A stretch of DNA of 64,000 nucleotides from Chitinophagaceae bacterium (GTDB taxonomy: Bacteria; Bacteroidota; Bacteroidia; Chitinophagales; Chitinophagaceae), in NCBI GenBank assembly GCA_016719015.1, contig JADKAZ010000001.1:1302001-1366000 (forward strand). Direction: 5' to 3'. This document shows, one piece after another, positions 1-7,683 of the stretch. How positions within the stretch are numbered: the first letter of the stretch is position 1; each line of letters begins with the position of its first letter. The position numbers and the translations under genes are program-made. Below the pieces are notes generated by a model. That model had not been told where the DNA came from and did no database searches. It was given only the letters and a program-made list of their open reading frames with translations.

Positions 1-152
1 ATATTGATGCTATACTGTTGTTAGCAGAAATAAATGAAAGAATGGGAGAAAAAGCAAAAGCAGTTGCCTGGTATCAAAAAAGTCTTCCACTGGCCAAAGA
101 AGCGGATTTAAGATCAGCCATTGAAAAAAGAATAGAAGAGCTAAAGAAATAG
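1..152 (+). CDS. Tetratricopeptide-repeat-type protein, C-terminal end (partial)
   Basis: This is the last 49 codons of a gene that begins before the window, read in the frame starting at base 3 and ending at TAG 150-152. The residues (EKAKAVAWYQKSLPLAKEA, then a charged helix ending in EELKK) have the spacing of the second helix of a TPR unit followed by a capping helix. TPR proteins are protein-protein interaction scaffolds. Nothing more specific can be said from this fragment. It is followed by 65 bp and then a very small basic ORF on the same strand. Confidence 0.6.
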   Translation, partial: IDAILLLAEINERMGEKAKAVAWYQKSLPLAKEADLRSAIEKRIEELKK

Positions 153-217
153 CTCCTCAACCAAACACCGGATAGAAGAAATTTTATTTATAAACAAGAT
201 TAAAAAATTATTTGAGT

Positions 218-313
218 ATGCCTTGTGGTAAAAAAAGGAAGCGTCATAAAATTGCGACGCATAAGCGTAAAAAAAGACTGAGAAAGAACCGTCATAAGAA
301 GAGAAATAAATAG
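218..313 (+). CDS. Very small basic protein, AURKAIP1/COX24-domain type
   Basis: A 31-codon ORF (ATG 218, TAG 311-313) starts MPCGKKRKRHKIATHKRK and is more than half Lys and Arg. The composition and the KKRKRHK/HKRKKRLRKNRHKKR pattern match the tiny Bacteroidota proteins annotated as AURKAIP1/COX24 domain, related to the C-terminus of mitochondrial ribosomal protein mS38. A ribosome-associated role is the likely inference. From memory, not checked, similar short proteins have been seen on Flavobacterium ribosomes. It lies ahead of rng on the same strand, which fits an RNA/ribosome neighbourhood. It is short enough for automatic gene callers to miss. Confidence 0.72.
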   Translation: MPCGKKRKRHKIATHKRKKRLRKNRHKKRNK

Positions 314-393
314 GTTTTAGTTCAGGGTTCGGAGTTTAAAGTTATCTGTTCAGAGAGCAGCGCTTTAAACTCTGAACTACGAACCCTAAACTC
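314..393. repeat. Imperfect intergenic palindrome
   Basis: Left arm 314-341 (contains TTCAGGGTTCGGAGTTTAAA) and right arm 363-393 (contains CTTTAAACTCTGAAC and GAACCCTAAACTC) are imperfect inverted copies around a short centre. Such word-like palindromes (TTCAGGGTTC, AGTTTAAAG) are a common kind of intergenic repeat in this group of bacteria. It sits between the small basic ORF and rng and could act as a transcript-end structure, but there is no T-run. Confidence 0.5.
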
Positions 394-538
394 TTTTCAG
401 TCCACCGGTTGTTTGCCGTATAAGTTTGCACCCTGCCATTTTCACTCGCAATAAATTTTACAGTTACAACCCCGCATTCCAAACGGATTTCCGGCAACTG
501 GTGTTTTGCAGCATCAAGGTGAATCATTTTTAGCTGTA

Positions 539-2092
539 ATGAACAAAGAACTTATTATTAACGCAGCCCCGCAGGGAGTCGAAATTGCCCTGTTAGAGGA
601 TAAGAAACTGGTAGAACTGCATAGCGAAAAAAGCGATGCCCGTTTTGCAGTGGGAGACTTATACCTTGGTAAGGTTAAAAAACTGATACCCGGACTCAAC
701 GCTGCCTTTGTGGATGTTGGGTTTGAGAAAGATGCTTTTCTTCATTATACCGACCTGAGCCCTTATGCCAAATCGCTGCTCAAGTTCACCAATATGTGCA
801 TGAATGATAAGGGTGAGCAGGGTCTTGATTTTAGCAAATTCACCATTGAACCGGAAATCGTCAAAACCGGGAAGATTAATGAAGTGCTGGGTGGCAAACC
901 ACATGTACTGGTACAGATATTAAAAGAACCGATAGCTGCAAAAGGACCGAGATTAAGTTGTGAACTTTCTCTGCCCGGTCGTTTTGTTGTACTGACTCCT
1001 TTTAACGATATCGTTGCAGTCTCCAGGAAAATTCATTCTTCTGAAGAAAGAAAAAGATTACAGAAAATTGTTGAAGCGATCAAATCAAAGAATTTCGGTG
1101 TTATCGTCCGCACTGCCGCTGAAGGGAAAAATACAGCTGAACTGCATGAAGATCTTTCTGCACTAATTGAGATGTGGAAGAGTATCCAGCAGAACCTGAA
1201 AGGGGCTGTGGCGCCTGCCAAAATTTTGAGTGAACAAACAAAAACCAACAGCATCCTCCGGGATCTGCTGAATGAAGATTTTAATAAGATCGTTGTTAAT
1301 GACCGGAATATTTACAGTGACACCAAGAGTTACATACAACGTATTGCGCCGGAGAAAGCAGATATCGTTTCTTTCTATCAAAATGGTTCTCCCATTTTTG
1401 ATTCATTTGGAATCACAAAACAGGTAAAATCTTCATTTGGTAAAACAGTGAATCTTGATAGTGGTGCTTATCTCATCATTGAACATACAGAAGCGCTGCA
1501 TGTAATTGATGTGAACAGTGGTTATAAAAGCGTAAGCAATAACCAGGAACAAAATGCTTTGGAAACAAACCTTGAAGCGGCAGAGGAGATTGCCCGCCAG
1601 ATGCGGTTAAGAGACCTGGGTGGTATTATTGTTATCGATTTTATTGATATGAAACTCCCCGATAACAAACGGAAGTTGGTGGAGAGAATGGAAGAATTTA
1701 TGAGTCCGGACAGGGCTAAGCATGCGGTGCTTCCGATTTCCAAATTCGGCATCATGCAGGTTACCCGTCAGCGGATGAAGCCTGAGATGAATATCAATAC
1801 CCAGGAAGTTTGCCCCAGCTGTAATGGAACTGGCAAAATATCTTCTACTTTACTTTTAGAAGATGAAATTGAAAAGAACCTGAGCTACCTCGTTACGCAT
1901 AAAAACAGTAAACTGAAACTGGTCGTAAACCCTATTCTATATGCCTACCTTACCAAAGGCTGGCCATGGGCTACCCAAATGGCTAAATGGAAAAAGAAGT
2001 TTGGGCAAAAGACAAGATTGGAACAGGACACTAACTATCACCTCACCGAGTATAAGTTCTTCGATCAGCATGATGAGGAAATCAAATTGTGA
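539..2092 (+). CDS. rng: Ribonuclease G/E family endoribonuclease
   Basis: This single-strand-specific endoribonuclease acts in rRNA maturation and mRNA decay. Residues about 38-130 form the S1 RNA-binding domain. The DNase I-like catalytic core carries the two metal-binding aspartates, D324 in HVIDVNSG and D367 in IIVIDFIDM. The Zn-link CPSC (C425, C428) is followed by NGTG, as in RNase E/G dimers. At 517 residues it is RNase G length, without the long C-terminal scaffold of E. coli RNase E. The ATG at 539 (MNKELIINA) is chosen over the upstream in-frame TTG at 506 because the family starts here. No Shine-Dalgarno is visible. Confidence 0.95.
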   Translation: MNKELIINAAPQGVEIALLEDKKLVELHSEKSDARFAVGDLYLGKVKKLIPGLNAAFVDVGFEKDAFLHYTDLSPYAKSLLKFTNMCMNDKGEQGLDFSKFTIEPEIVKTGKINEVLGGKPHVLVQILKEPIAAKGPRLSCELSLPGRFVVLTPFNDIVAVSRKIHSSEERKRLQKIVEAIKSKNFGVIVRTAAEGKNTAELHEDLSALIEMWKSIQQNLKGAVAPAKILSEQTKTNSILRDLLNEDFNKIVVNDRNIYSDTKSYIQRIAPEKADIVSFYQNGSPIFDSFGITKQVKSSFGKTVNLDSGAYLIIEHTEALHVIDVNSGYKSVSNNQEQNALETNLEAAEEIARQMRLRDLGGIIVIDFIDMKLPDNKRKLVERMEEFMSPDRAKHAVLPISKFGIMQVTRQRMKPEMNINTQEVCPSCNGTGKISSTLLLEDEIEKNLSYLVTHKNSKLKLVVNPILYAYLTKGWPWATQMAKWKKKFGQKTRLEQDTNYHLTEYKFFDQHDEEIKL

Positions 2093-2095
2093 GAG

Positions 2096-2190
2096 GTGAA
2101 TGGTCAATAGTGAATAGTAAATATTATTGCCCCTGATAGTAATAATCCAAATGCAGGAAGTGGATTCACAATTCACTATTCACCATTGAC
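2096..2190. repeat. Intergenic inverted repeat between convergent genes
   Basis: GTCAATAGTGAATAGT (2103-2118) recurs in inverted, slightly altered form as ATTCACTATTCACCATTGAC (2171-2190), with about 52 bases between them. It fills the gap between the convergent rng and YugP-like genes. It probably forms a bidirectional transcript-end hairpin or belongs to a family of intergenic palindromes. No T-run is present. Confidence 0.5.
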
Positions 2191-2194
2191 TTAC

Positions 2195-2896
2195 TTAGCT
2201 TCTATCCCTGCTTCCCAGGTAAATCATTATATATTGAATGAGGGTAACTACTGCCGCCAGTGCCGCTACCACATAGGTAGTCGCAGCCCATTTGAGGGCA
2301 TCTTTTGCTTTGGGGTATTCCTCGCTATTGGTAATATTTGTTCTGTCTAACCAGGCCAGGGCCCTTTTGCTGGCGTCAAACTCCACCGGAAGGGTGATAA
2401 GGGTAAATAACACCGTGACACTCATTACTATAATACCTACCAAAAGGATCGTAGGGTTTTTCGTTGTCGCCAGCACAATCATACCTGCCAGTAAAATCCA
2501 ATTGACCAGCATAGAGCTCATTTGAACGGCCGGCACCAACTTGCTCCTGAGCATAAGTGGGCCATATTTAGTGGCATGCTGAACAGCATGGCCGCATTCA
2601 TGGGCGGCAACTGCAGCAGCCGAAACGCTGGTTCCGTTGTACACATCCGGGCTGAGGTTTACCGTCTTATTAACAGGGTTATAGTGGTCTGAAAGAAAGC
2701 CTTCTACAGAGGTCACCTTTACGTCATAAATACCATTTTCTTTGAGCATTTTTTCGGCTATTTCACGGCCCGAAAGACCGTTGGCAAGGCCTATTTTACT
2801 ATACTTTGTAAACTTGCTTTTGAGGATAGCCGAAACCAAAAAACTGATGCCCAAAAACACCAGGGAAACGATAAAAATCTCATTTGACATCATCAT
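2195..2896 (-). CDS. YugP-family membrane zinc metallopeptidase
   Basis: The protein has 233 residues, with an N-terminal membrane segment (residues about 5-24) and more hydrophobic segments after residue 115. Between them lies a cytosolic or interfacial metalloprotease motif HECGH (99-103) followed by AVQH. This is the pattern of the zinc metallopeptidase (YugP/PF04298) family, whose substrates are generally unknown. The start is ambiguous among three consecutive Met codons (MMMSNE). It is convergent with rng. Confidence 0.88.
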   Translation of the reverse strand: MMMSNEIFIVSLVFLGISFLVSAILKSKFTKYSKIGLANGLSGREIAEKMLKENGIYDVKVTSVEGFLSDHYNPVNKTVNLSPDVYNGTSVSAAAVAAHECGHAVQHATKYGPLMLRSKLVPAVQMSSMLVNWILLAGMIVLATTKNPTILLVGIIVMSVTVLFTLITLPVEFDASKRALAWLDRTNITNSEEYPKAKDALKWAATTYVVAALAAVVTLIQYIMIYLGSRDRS

Positions 2897-3125
2897 ATTA
2901 TTATGTTTATTTGAGTGGTATTATAACAAATTTGCTACCATTTAGTTTCCCCGGTTTTTTTCAGCCTTTTTGTCATCCCAAAAATTAACGGGAGAATAAA
3001 ATGGAGCATTTAGCAAGCCCTAAATTGATATTTTATTTTCACATAAAAAAATATAAATCAATTAGTTATAATCAATTTGAGTGCCCCTCATTTGTTCAAA
3101 TTAACTACGTCATTATCGTCGAAAG

Positions 3126-3134
3126 TTATACACA
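3126..3134 (+). promoter_or_regulatory. DnaA-box match TTATACACA
   Basis: This matches the TTATnCACA consensus perfectly and ends 15 bp before the -33 element of the candidate sRNA promoter. It is a single box with no cluster, so it is more likely a regulatory DnaA site, or chance, than an origin. Its counterpart lies upstream of the second candidate sRNA. Confidence 0.35.
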
Positions 3135-3149
3135 GCATCAAAAATTTAT

Positions 3150-3179
3150 TTTGAAATGTGGGGCTTAATTGTAACTTAG
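3150..3179 (+). promoter_or_regulatory. Bacteroidota-type promoter of candidate sRNA 1
   Basis: TTTG (3150-3153), an 18-bp spacer, then TAACTTAG (3172-3179), 7 of 8 to TAnnTTTG. This fits the primary sigma-factor promoter described for Bacteroidota. Predicted transcription start is about 3185. Confidence 0.55.
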
Positions 3180-3184
3180 CAATA

Positions 3185-3236
3185 GAATTTAATGGGTTAG
3201 TAAGTAAGAGGGCCGATCGTAAGATTGGCCCTTTTT
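3185..3236 (+). ncRNA. Candidate small RNA 1 (about 52 nt)
   Basis: This short presumptive transcript runs from the predicted start near 3185 to an intrinsic terminator. It contains the unstructured segment ATGGGTTAGTAAGTA (3192-3206), then a 9-bp terminator hairpin with a four-base loop. The 15-nt segment is perfectly complementary to one in a similar unit at 27138-27209. There is no room for an ORF. The 5' end is inferred from the promoter only. It could instead be the tail of a longer RNA or an attenuated leader of radA, 149 bp downstream. Confidence 0.5.
3210..3236 (+). terminator. Intrinsic terminator of candidate sRNA 1
   Basis: The GGGCCGATC / GATTGGCCC stem (9 bp with one G-U) closes a GTAA loop and is followed by TTTTT at 3232-3236. 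Confidence 0.8.
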
Positions 3237-3384
3237 ACTTTTTTAGAACATCGAAATAAAATCTTCTTTTTAGTCCTTCATTTTTTTACTTTTCTGTTCC
3301 ACTTTTTCACCTCATTTTATTTTTTCTTATCGATCGTTGTTCAAACATTTTATTTAAAAGATTTCAATCGTTTAACTTTATTTA

Positions 3385-4758
3385 ATGAGTAAGGTAAAGA
3401 CATCTTTTTTTTGTCAGAATTGCGGACATGAAAGTGTAAAATGGGTGGGCCAATGTCCATCATGCGGGCAATGGAACACTTTTGTGGAAGAACTGACACA
3501 AAAAGACAATTCAAAAAATAATAACGGTTGGCAAGATTACAACGAAGAAAAAAGAACCAGCAAGACCATCTCGTTAAGTGAAATAAAAAGCAGCGAAGAA
3601 AAAAGATTGCCGACATCGGATACCGAATTGAACCGGGTATTAGGTGGTGGCATTGTTCCCGGAAGCCTGGTGTTAGTTGCCGGCGAACCAGGTATCGGTA
3701 AATCAACTTTGTTTTTACAAAATGGTTTATGGTTAAAAGATGTTTCGGTACTGTATGTAAGTGGTGAAGAAAGTGAACAACAAATAAAGATGCGGGCAGA
3801 CCGTTTAAAACTGAAGAACGATAAATTTTATTTACTCACCGAAACTTCCACCCAAACAATTTTCCAGGAAATAAAAAAGCTGAAACCGCAATTAGTGATT
3901 GTTGATTCCATACAAACATTACACACTTCTTTTATTGATTCTTCACCGGGGAGTGTATCACAAATAAGAGAATGTGCTGCGGAGTTTCAGCGTTTTGCCA
4001 AAGAGACCAACACACCTGTTTTCCTGATCGGACACATAACAAAAGACGGAAGCATAGCAGGACCAAAAATCCTGGAACACATGGTGGACACGGTTTTGCA
4101 GTTCGAAGGCGACCGGCATTATGCGTATAGAATTTTAAGAACATTAAAGAATCGTTTTGGCAGCACTGCTGAATTAGGCATTTATGAAATGACCGATGAA
4201 GGCATGAGGGGTGTGCTTAATCCAAGTGAAATTCTAATCACACAAAAAGAAGATCAATTAAGCGGTATTGCCATTGCAGCTACCATCGAAGGCATGCGGC
4301 CTCTATTAATTGAGGTGCAGGCATTGGTTACACAATCAGTATATGGAACACCACAACGAACAGTCAGTGGTTTTGATTTACGACGATTACAATTGTTATT
4401 GGCGGTATTAGAAAAGAGAGGCGGCTTTCATTTTGGAATGAAAGATGTTTTTCTGAATATAGCAGGCGGTATAAAAGTAGAAGACCCGTCCATTGACCTT
4501 GCGGTTCTTTGTGCACTACTATCGTCATATGAAGATGTACCATTACCACAGCGGATTTGTTTTTCAGGTGAAGTAGGATTAAGTGGAGAGATAAGGGCAG
4601 TTAACCGCATTGACCAACGGATTGCTGAAGCAGAAAAATTAGGTTTTGAAAAAATTATTGTTTCTAAATACAACCAGAAAGGATTAAGTAAACAAAAATT
4701 TGGTATCGAAGTAGTAATGATGGGCAGAGTGGAAGAAGTTTATAAACACCTGTTTTAA
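3385..4758 (+). CDS. radA: DNA repair protein RadA (Sms)
   Basis: RadA is a RecA-like ATPase and hexameric helicase that promotes branch migration in recombinational repair. The 457 residues carry an N-terminal C4 zinc finger (C10, C13, C24, C27), Walker A GEPGIGKST (100-108), the RadA signature KNRFG near residue 255, and a C-terminal Lon-like domain from about residue 290. Length and domain order are standard. Its stop codon overlaps the comF start by one base (TAATG), so the two genes are co-transcribed and probably translationally coupled. Confidence 0.97.
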   Translation: MSKVKTSFFCQNCGHESVKWVGQCPSCGQWNTFVEELTQKDNSKNNNGWQDYNEEKRTSKTISLSEIKSSEEKRLPTSDTELNRVLGGGIVPGSLVLVAGEPGIGKSTLFLQNGLWLKDVSVLYVSGEESEQQIKMRADRLKLKNDKFYLLTETSTQTIFQEIKKLKPQLVIVDSIQTLHTSFIDSSPGSVSQIRECAAEFQRFAKETNTPVFLIGHITKDGSIAGPKILEHMVDTVLQFEGDRHYAYRILRTLKNRFGSTAELGIYEMTDEGMRGVLNPSEILITQKEDQLSGIAIAATIEGMRPLLIEVQALVTQSVYGTPQRTVSGFDLRRLQLLLAVLEKRGGFHFGMKDVFLNIAGGIKVEDPSIDLAVLCALLSSYEDVPLPQRICFSGEVGLSGEIRAVNRIDQRIAEAEKLGFEKIIVSKYNQKGLSKQKFGIEVVMMGRVEEVYKHLF

Positions 4759-5456
4759 TGATTAGCTTAAAAGAAATTAAAGACGCTGTTTTGCATCTTG
4801 TATTTCCACATGTATGCACAGGATGTGGAAGTGATATCTTAAATGAAGAAAGTGTGTTGTGTATGCGTTGTATTGATGCAATGCCCGAAACAAATTTTGA
4901 ATTACATCCCAACAATCCCGTTGAAAAAACATTTTGGGGAAGATTACCCCTTGCCGCAGCCACTGCACAATTTTATTTTACCAAAGAATCGCTGATGCAG
5001 CACCTGATGCACCAGTTTAAATACAAAGGGAATAGGGACCTGGGCCTCCAATGGGGTAGAATGATGGGGGAGCAATTGCAGCGTTCCGGTCGTTTTGTAG
5101 TGGACGCAATTGTTCCCTTGCCCCTTTTTCCGGCCAAAGAAAAAAGAAGGGGTTATAACCAGGCCACTATTTTATGCAGGGGAATGGCTGAAACCATGAA
5201 TATTCCCGTGTTAGATAAAGTGATCATGCGACCGCAGCACACCGAAACACAGACAAAAAAAGGACGCATAGAAAGATGGAAAAATATGGAAGGAAAATTT
5301 GTTCTTTCCAATCCTGAAGCAATCAGGAATAAACATTTATTATTGGTGGATGATGTGGTGACCACCGGTGCTACTTTTGAAGCTTGTGGAAATGAGTTAT
5401 TAAAAGCAGAAAATGTTACGTTGAGTTTGGCGAGTCTTTGTATAGCATCCCGATAA
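4758..5456 (+). CDS. comF: ComF family phosphoribosyltransferase-like protein
   Basis: The protein has 232 residues with an N-terminal four-cysteine zinc site (C20, C23, C35, C38) and a C-terminal type I phosphoribosyltransferase fold with the PRPP loop LLVDDVVTTGAT. ComF proteins take part in DNA uptake and processing in naturally competent bacteria, but they are widespread in non-competent species too. Pairing with radA agrees with a role in handling single-stranded DNA. The ATG overlaps the radA stop. Confidence 0.92.
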   Translation: MISLKEIKDAVLHLVFPHVCTGCGSDILNEESVLCMRCIDAMPETNFELHPNNPVEKTFWGRLPLAAATAQFYFTKESLMQHLMHQFKYKGNRDLGLQWGRMMGEQLQRSGRFVVDAIVPLPLFPAKEKRRGYNQATILCRGMAETMNIPVLDKVIMRPQHTETQTKKGRIERWKNMEGKFVLSNPEAIRNKHLLLVDDVVTTGATFEACGNELLKAENVTLSLASLCIASR

Positions 5457-5566
5457 AGATGTCGTACAGAGATAAAAGAGAAAAAGAGAATTTTATTACT
5501 ATTAAGTCATTACTCCTTGTCTCCTATTCCCCGGGGCGATGTTTTTTTCTTATTAAATACTTACAC

Positions 5567-5574
5567 TACTTTTG
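5567..5574 (+). promoter_or_regulatory. TAnnTTTG -7 box, leaderless context
   Basis: TACTTTTG is a perfect TAnnTTTG box ending 6 bp before the ATG at 5581, so transcription would begin at or within the start codon. No clear -33 TTTG is seen. Confidence 0.5.
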
Positions 5575-5580
5575 ATACTA

Positions 5581-6978
5581 ATGAAGACCCTCGGAATACT
5601 GACCATATCCTTCCTGATACTTTTCTCTTCCTGCAGAAAAGATTCTTTTATTACCTCCGGCGACGCCAGGGTAACAATTACGGCTGATACACTTAAATAT
5701 GATACTGTTTTTGTAACTGCAGGTTCCACTTACCGCAGTTTTAAAATCATCAATGAGAATAACCAGAAACTTCGTCTCTCCTCACTCAAGCTGATGGGTG
5801 GTGCCGGTTCGGTATATAAAATGAATGTGGACGGCACTCCGGGTACACAATTCAATAATATTGAGATAGAAGCTGATGACAGTCTCTACGTTTTTGTACA
5901 GGTAAATGTAAATCCAACTGCTGCCCCTCTCCCTTTTATATTGAGAGATAGCATTGAAATAAGTTATAATGGAAACAACAGGTTAGTACAACTAGAAGCC
6001 TGGGGGCAGAATGCTCATTTCTTCAGAGATAAAGTGGTAACGACAAATGAAGTTTGGAATAATGATTTGCCTTATGTTATTCTTGGTTCGCTATTAATAA
6101 ATACCAATCAAACACTGACGATTAATAAAGGCTGCCGCATTTATGTACATGCTGATGCGCCGATAGTGGTGAACGGAACTTTGACAGTGAATGGATTAAA
6201 AGATACTACCGACCGGGTTTACTTCCAGGGAGACAGGTTAGATGAACCTTATAAAGATTATCCTGCAAGCTGGCCGGGAATTTTTTTACAGGCAGGTTCA
6301 AAAGACAATGTGTTTAATTATGCAGTCATTAAAAATGCCTACCAGGCCGTCGGGGTTCAGGACCCTTCACCCAATGCTAATCCAAAACTGGTACTGAATG
6401 AATGTATTATTGATAATGCATTTGATGCCGGCATCATCTCACTTAATTCAAGTGTACGGGCAAGAAATTGTTTGATTAGTAACTGTGGCAAAAATGTTTT
6501 TCTTGCAAAAGGCGGCGATTATCAATTCACACATTGCACCGTGGTTACTTATGCCAATCGTTTTATTGATCACCGGGAGCCTGTATTAGTGGTCAGTAAT
6601 TTTATTAGTGTAAATAATAACCCTGTTACCGCCAATCTGAACGCTGTTTTCCGCAATTGTATTTTCTGGGGCGAAAATGGATTAGTGGATAATGAAGTGT
6701 TGGTTGCAAAAAGTGGTACTACTACTTTTAATGTCAACTTTGATTACGGTCTATGGAAGATGCAGGCTGCTCCTGCCAATATTACCAGCACACAAATGAT
6801 CAACAACCAACATCCCCAGTTTGATAGTGTCAATACCAGCCGCAATTATTATGATTTTAGGCTAAAAGCCACTTCACCAGCTATTAATAAAGGCATTAAT
6901 GCCGGGGTCAGTACTGATTTAGACGGTAAGCTCCGACCGGTTGGATTACCTGACCTGGGAAGTTTTGAAAAACAATAA
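5581..6978 (+). CDS. Lipoprotein with predicted right-handed beta-helix
   Basis: The protein has 465 residues. A lipoprotein signal ends in LFSSC (acylated Cys18). An N-terminal beta-sandwich-like region (DTVFVTAGSTYRSFKI) with short Asn-rich repeats follows, then a parallel beta-helix-like stretch from about residue 150 to 400 and the ending RPVGLPDLGSFE, common in Bacteroidota choice-of-anchor/beta-helix surface lipoproteins. The ATG at 5581 is preferred to an upstream in-frame TTG because it gives a proper signal peptide and a -7 box lies just ahead. Substrate is unknown. It may bind or cleave polysaccharide, but no catalytic residues are evident. Confidence 0.75.
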   Translation: MKTLGILTISFLILFSSCRKDSFITSGDARVTITADTLKYDTVFVTAGSTYRSFKIINENNQKLRLSSLKLMGGAGSVYKMNVDGTPGTQFNNIEIEADDSLYVFVQVNVNPTAAPLPFILRDSIEISYNGNNRLVQLEAWGQNAHFFRDKVVTTNEVWNNDLPYVILGSLLINTNQTLTINKGCRIYVHADAPIVVNGTLTVNGLKDTTDRVYFQGDRLDEPYKDYPASWPGIFLQAGSKDNVFNYAVIKNAYQAVGVQDPSPNANPKLVLNECIIDNAFDAGIISLNSSVRARNCLISNCGKNVFLAKGGDYQFTHCTVVTYANRFIDHREPVLVVSNFISVNNNPVTANLNAVFRNCIFWGENGLVDNEVLVAKSGTTTFNVNFDYGLWKMQAAPANITSTQMINNQHPQFDSVNTSRNYYDFRLKATSPAINKGINAGVSTDLDGKLRPVGLPDLGSFEKQ

Positions 6979-7007
6979 TCCCGGTGTTTATTGATTTTAT
7001 TAATTTA

Positions 7008-7040
7008 TTCGGATTCGGCAACATTATCGGCTTAGTTTTG
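7008..7040 (+). promoter_or_regulatory. Promoter of the exported glutathione peroxidase gene
   Basis: TAGTTTTG (7033-7040) is a perfect TAnnTTTG box. A weak -33 match TTCG lies 21 bp upstream (7008-7011). Predicted leader is about 20 nt. Confidence 0.5.
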
Positions 7041-7065
7041 TTATTACTTCAAAATAAAGAACTGT

Positions 7066-7584
7066 ATGAAAACACTATTTCTTTCTATGATTTTAGCTGT
7101 GACATTAACCGGTGGTTCTATTTATGATTTTAAAGCACCCGGGCTTGATGGAAATGACATTGATTTTTCCAAATACAAGGGGAAAAAGATAATGATTGTA
7201 AATACAGCCTCTGCCTGTGGACTTACTCCTCAGTTTGAAGGATTAGAGCAGCTATATAAAAAGTATAAAGACAAATTAGTTATCATTGGTTTTCCGGCTA
7301 ATAATTTTAACGGGCAAGAGCCATTGGATAATGGCGGTATCAAAGAATTCTGCAAACAAAATTATGGCGTCACTTTCCCCATGGCTGAAAAAATTTCTGT
7401 GAAAGGGACTGACATGCACCCTCTCTATAAATACTTAAAAGAGCAAGCCACTGCCAAAGGCTTTACCGACCCTGTTACCTGGAATTTTGGAAAATTTTTG
7501 GTGAATGAAAAAGGAGAATTAGTGGCTACGTTTAGTCCGAGAACAACACCAATGAGTGAGGATATATTAAAGTATTTGAATTAA
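7066..7584 (+). CDS. Exported glutathione-peroxidase-family thiol peroxidase
   Basis: This peroxidase reduces hydroperoxides with thioredoxin-type or glutathione donors. The 172 residues include an N-terminal signal-like hydrophobic segment (1-17), the active-site motif NTASACGLT with peroxidatic C51 and the tetrad residues W139/N140 in TWNFGKF. A second cysteine, C96 (EFCKQNYGV), sits at the resolving position of two-Cys GPx enzymes. The usual NQF motif reads NNF (FPANNFNGQEP). The signal segment suggests action in the periplasm. A membrane-anchored paralogue lies at 37856-38551. Confidence 0.92.
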   Translation: MKTLFLSMILAVTLTGGSIYDFKAPGLDGNDIDFSKYKGKKIMIVNTASACGLTPQFEGLEQLYKKYKDKLVIIGFPANNFNGQEPLDNGGIKEFCKQNYGVTFPMAEKISVKGTDMHPLYKYLKEQATAKGFTDPVTWNFGKFLVNEKGELVATFSPRTTPMSEDILKYLN

Positions 7585-7621
7585 TACAGTTTTAAATTTG
7601 TTCGATTGAAATAGATTTTTT

Positions 7622-7655
7622 AAAAAGCGGTTCAGTATTCCTGGATCGCTTTTTT
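7622..7655 (+). terminator. Intrinsic terminator after the glutathione peroxidase gene
   Basis: AAAAAGCGGTTCAG (7622-7635) pairs with CTGGATCGCTTTTT (7641-7654), with two wobble pairs and one mismatch, across a 5-base loop. The 3' arm ends in a T-run, and A/T flanks could allow function in both directions. Confidence 0.75.
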
Positions 7656-7683
7656 ATTTGCAGAAAGTTTACTTTCGCTGTCC

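Larger units (their letters stand above)
2897..3384. other. Long intergenic region with a candidate sRNA unit
   Basis: This AT-rich 488-base gap lies between the YugP-like gene (leaving leftward) and radA. No convincing ORF is present. It contains a DnaA-box match TTATACACA (3126-3134), a Bacteroidota-type promoter (3150-3179), a short presumptive RNA and an intrinsic terminator (3210-3236). It also has an inverted repeat CCCCTCATTT (3083-3092) / AAATGTGGGG (3154-3163) with one mismatch that brackets the DnaA box. The remaining 3237-3384 is AT-rich upstream DNA of radA. Confidence 0.6.

Noticed and set aside
342..527. Reverse-strand 61-codon ORF before rng
   Set aside because: Its end lies in the palindromic repeat and it overlaps the rng start; no family pattern. 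Coding-like start residues are noted but too weak.
3060..3236. 6S RNA
   Set aside because: An inverted repeat (3083-3092/3154-3163) could form a long hairpin, but the promoter and terminator delimit a shorter unit and no central bulge of 6S type is evident.
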